Origin: Bacteroidales bacterium
GTDB lineage: Bacteria; Bacteroidota; Bacteroidia; Bacteroidales; Dysgonomonadaceae
Length of the DNA: 9,059 nucleotides
NCBI GenBank assembly: GCA_012798745.1
Contig: JAAZMQ010000020.1
Coordinates: forward strand, 1 to 9,059
Reading direction: 5' to 3'
Under the pieces are notes generated by a model. The model saw only the letters and a list, made by a program, of their open reading frames with translations, was not told where the DNA came from and did not search any database. A program made the translations under genes and the position numbers. This document shows positions 7,287 through 9,059 of this stretch, piece after piece. Within the stretch, counting starts at the first letter, position 1. Every line of letters starts with the position of its first letter.

Positions 7287-7580
7287 ATGAATATTCGAAT
7301 ATCCCCTCTTACATATGTACTTTTTGTATGTGTTTTTTGTATATGTATATCGTGTAGCTCGATGAAAAAAGATGCACGAAAAGCAGCAAAACTTACTAAC
7401 GAATCTATTCGGCAAACGCACGAGTTGAAATTGAAAGAGGCCGAGAAAACATTTAGTAAAGCACAAGAAATCATCCAAAAATATGACAAGAAAGGGAAAT
7501 CAGAAGAATTTTTACGTGAGTATCGGCGATATCGGGATAATGAAAGAAGATTGTCTCCGGAAAGAGACAGGGAATATTAA
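7287..7580 (+). CDS. Small predicted lipoprotein of unknown function
   Basis: A 97-residue protein I do not recognise as a named family. It begins with a short basic segment (MNIRIS) and a hydrophobic stretch (about residues 8-21), then ISC with candidate lipidated cysteine C23 and SSM behind it. This is a signal-peptidase-II-like signal, although position -3 is Cys rather than the usual Leu/Val/Ile. The rest is strongly charged and probably helical: Lys/Glu-rich from about 26 to 68, then an Arg/Glu-rich end (REYRRYRDNERRLSPERDREY). No enzymatic motif is visible. ATG 7287 is preferred to the in-frame TTG at 7272 because it leaves a standard signal peptide; the purine-rich GAGGAAA at 7274-7280 could serve as its ribosome site. 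It lies 27 bases after dnaB and may be co-transcribed with it. Inference: a membrane-anchored, periplasm-facing protein. Confidence 0.75.
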   Translation: MNIRISPLTYVLFVCVFCICISCSSMKKDARKAAKLTNESIRQTHELKLKEAEKTFSKAQEIIQKYDKKGKSEEFLREYRRYRDNERRLSPERDREY

Positions 7581-7603
7581 AAATTATGCATTTACGTCCT
7601 CAA

Positions 7604-7639
7604 AGTTTAAAATCAAGCAGATAATTTGTTGATTAAACT
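7604..7639 (+). repeat. Imperfect inverted repeat in the intergenic region
   Basis: AGTTTAA (7604-7610) plus TCAA (7613-7616) pairs with TTGATTAAACT (7629-7639). This gives an 11-bp stem with a 2-base AA bulge on the left arm and a 12-base loop. It lies 24 bases after the lipoprotein stop and about 20 bases before a promoter-like box. The stem is AT-rich, and TTTTATT follows only 11 bases later. It could be a weak terminator for the lipoprotein gene or an operator-like site for the next gene; the sequence alone does not decide. Confidence 0.35.
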
Positions 7640-7659
7640 GATGTGCTCACTTTTATTCC

Positions 7660-7667
7660 TATTTTTG
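7660..7667 (+). promoter_or_regulatory. Bacteroidota-type -7 box upstream of the LysM gene
   Basis: TATTTTTG matches TAnnTTTG exactly and lies 38 bases before the ATG at 7706, a usual leader length. No TTTG lies at the expected -33 distance; the nearest, at 7625-7628, is too far upstream. In such AT-rich DNA a chance match is possible. Confidence 0.45.
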
Positions 7668-7705
7668 CAATAAATTGAAAAAAGCGATATCAAAAACAAC
7701 TATAA

Positions 7706-9059
7706 ATGCGTCACATTTCTTTATGTAAATTAATCGCGATAATTTTTTTCCTTGAATTTTTTGCTGTTCATGCGCAAGAGTTTCCGTACGAAAAAATAGC
7801 GTTGAATGGTAAAATATTTTATGTTTATTATGTGAAACCCGGTGAGGGTTTATATTCAATTTCCCGTACATTTTCCGTTACTACTGATGAGATTCTGAAA
7901 CATAATCCCTCAATCGAAAAAGGGGTGAAAAGTGGTCAGGTTTTGTATATTCCCGTAAAAGATGCTGAGCAAGTGCCTGCTTTAAAAGATAGCATTATTT
8001 TCCAATCTCAATCGTCAATTTCTGATCAGTCTCGAATAACGTCTTTTGATGAGTCGAATACTTTTAAACATATTGTTTCGCCAGGCGAAACAGTATATTC
8101 CCTTGCACAAATGTATCATACTACTGTTGAAGAAATTTACCGTTATAATCCAACAGCACGAGAAGTAATAAAGGTGGGGCAAGTTCTTATTATTCCGCAG
8201 CCGAAGGTTACTGAAAAAGAACAAGAAGAGAGTTACCGTTATCATACGATTAAGCCCAAAGAAACATTGTATTCGGTGGCTCGTATCTATTCACTCAGAC
8301 CTGAAGACATTGTTGCAGCTAATCCGGGTTTATCGGAAGAAACGTTTCAAATTGGCAAAACCATTCGTATTCCTTTGCCGGCATCAAATGAATCGTATAC
8401 TTATTATTCTGATCGTCAAACTCAACAGGTAATTCATAAAGTTAAAAAGGGAGAAACACTTTACGGCATTGCCCGCCAATATGGAGTTTCTGCCGAAGAA
8501 ATACAACGTGTCAATTCGTTGTCTTCCAATAGCTTGAAAGTTGATATGGAATTGATAATTCCTGTAACTGCAAGTCGCCCCAATAAAGGGAGTCAATTAG
8601 CAGAGGAAATAAAAACCAATCTCCTGCTTCGTCCAAATAAATATCCGATGAAAGTGGATGTGATTAAAGTGGGTTTGTTGCTGCCATTTTTAGATGAAAC
8701 CGATAAAATGCATTTTCGTCTGCAAGAATATTATGAAGGGGTGCTTTTAGCTGTAAATAAACTAAAAGATCAAGGTGCGAATATTGAATTGTATGTATTC
8801 GAAATTGGCAAAGGGAACGATACCAAAAAACTGAAAAGTTTGCTTGGAACTATGGAAATGGAGTCGTTGAATTTGATTATTGGAGGTGTTTCCGATGAAC
8901 AAATTAAAATTTTATCCGATTTTTCGAAGTCTCATAATATAAAATATGTAATTCCCTTTTCGTCGAAAAATACCGAAGTGCTGAATAACAGCAATATTTT
9001 TCAGGTAAATTCGCCACAATCTTATATTTATTCCAAGGCATCGAGCGTTTTTATGGAAA
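7706..9059 (+). CDS. Secreted protein with four LysM domains and a type I periplasmic-binding fold (3' end outside window)
   Basis: The frame opens at ATG 7706 and runs to the window edge without a stop (451 codons visible). The N-terminus is a signal peptide (CKLIAIIFFLEFFAVHAQ), with probable signal-peptidase-I cleavage after AHA-like VHA (residues 21-23) or nearby. Four LysM peptidoglycan-binding repeats follow at about residues 40-84, 122-165, 179-223 and 242-287. Each shows the G/K-E-x-LY-S-A core and an I-P end, for example PGETVYSLA and KGETLYGIA. From about residue 319 (VIKVGLLLPFLDE) a type I periplasmic-binding (PBP1/Leu-Ile-Val receptor-like) domain begins, with YYEGVLLAVNKL and LIIGGVSDEQ, and is cut by the window end. 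LysM binds glycan strands, so the protein is expected in the periplasm, bound to the wall. A promoter-like box precedes it. Role unknown: ligand sensor or scaffold for wall enzymes are both possible. Nothing suggests a transporter partner nearby. Confidence 0.9.
   Translation, partial: MRHISLCKLIAIIFFLEFFAVHAQEFPYEKIALNGKIFYVYYVKPGEGLYSISRTFSVTTDEILKHNPSIEKGVKSGQVLYIPVKDAEQVPALKDSIIFQSQSSISDQSRITSFDESNTFKHIVSPGETVYSLAQMYHTTVEEIYRYNPTAREVIKVGQVLIIPQPKVTEKEQEESYRYHTIKPKETLYSVARIYSLRPEDIVAANPGLSEETFQIGKTIRIPLPASNESYTYYSDRQTQQVIHKVKKGETLYGIARQYGVSAEEIQRVNSLSSNSLKVDMELIIPVTASRPNKGSQLAEEIKTNLLLRPNKYPMKVDVIKVGLLLPFLDETDKMHFRLQEYYEGVLLAVNKLKDQGANIELYVFEIGKGNDTKKLKSLLGTMEMESLNLIIGGVSDEQIKILSDFSKSHNIKYVIPFSSKNTEVLNNSNIFQVNSPQSYIYSKASSVFME

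Overview
This AT-rich window carries eight genes, all on the + strand, and looks like ordinary chromosome of a Bacteroidota member, most likely order Bacteroidales. The pointers are three upstream elements matching, or nearly matching, the Bacteroidota -7 box TAnnTTTG, start codons without a consistent Shine-Dalgarno sequence, and family versions typical of the phylum: short bacterial-type Pgi, glutamine-dependent NadE, a kinase/RapZ fusion, and a LysM plus PBP1-fold protein. I see no mobile element, CRISPR array, tRNA or rRNA.

Layout: the 3' end of pgi (1-488); an intergenic hairpin (542-566); a beta-phosphoglucomutase-like HAD enzyme (614-1372); a promoter-like element; nadE (1467-3392); 16 bases later a fusion of an AmgK-like sugar kinase with a RapZ C-terminal domain (3409-4833); 31 bases later a MurU-like nucleotidyltransferase (4865-5590); a promoter-like element; dnaB (5730-7259); 27 bases later a small predicted lipoprotein (7287-7580); an inverted repeat and a promoter-like element; and the 5' part of a secreted protein with four LysM domains followed by a type I periplasmic-binding fold (7706 to the window edge). 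No gene-free stretch exceeds 300 bases.

How the genes fit together: the kinase and nucleotidyltransferase match the anomeric-kinase/uridylyltransferase route of peptidoglycan amino-sugar recycling (AmgK then MurU, giving UDP-MurNAc). The remarkable point is that the kinase carries the RapZ C-terminal domain, which in enterobacteria senses glucosamine-6-phosphate and binds small RNA, while the usual RapZ N-terminal P-loop domain is absent. One polypeptide may therefore combine amino-sugar phosphorylation with sensing of amino-sugar phosphate. nadE is probably co-transcribed with this pair. The HAD enzyme could act on a sugar phosphate, and the LysM protein would bind peptidoglycan outside the cytoplasmic membrane, so a cell-wall theme runs through much of the window. 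pgi and dnaB are housekeeping genes.

Three starts were moved downstream from the longest possible ORF: nadE to 1467, dnaB to 5730 and the lipoprotein to 7287.
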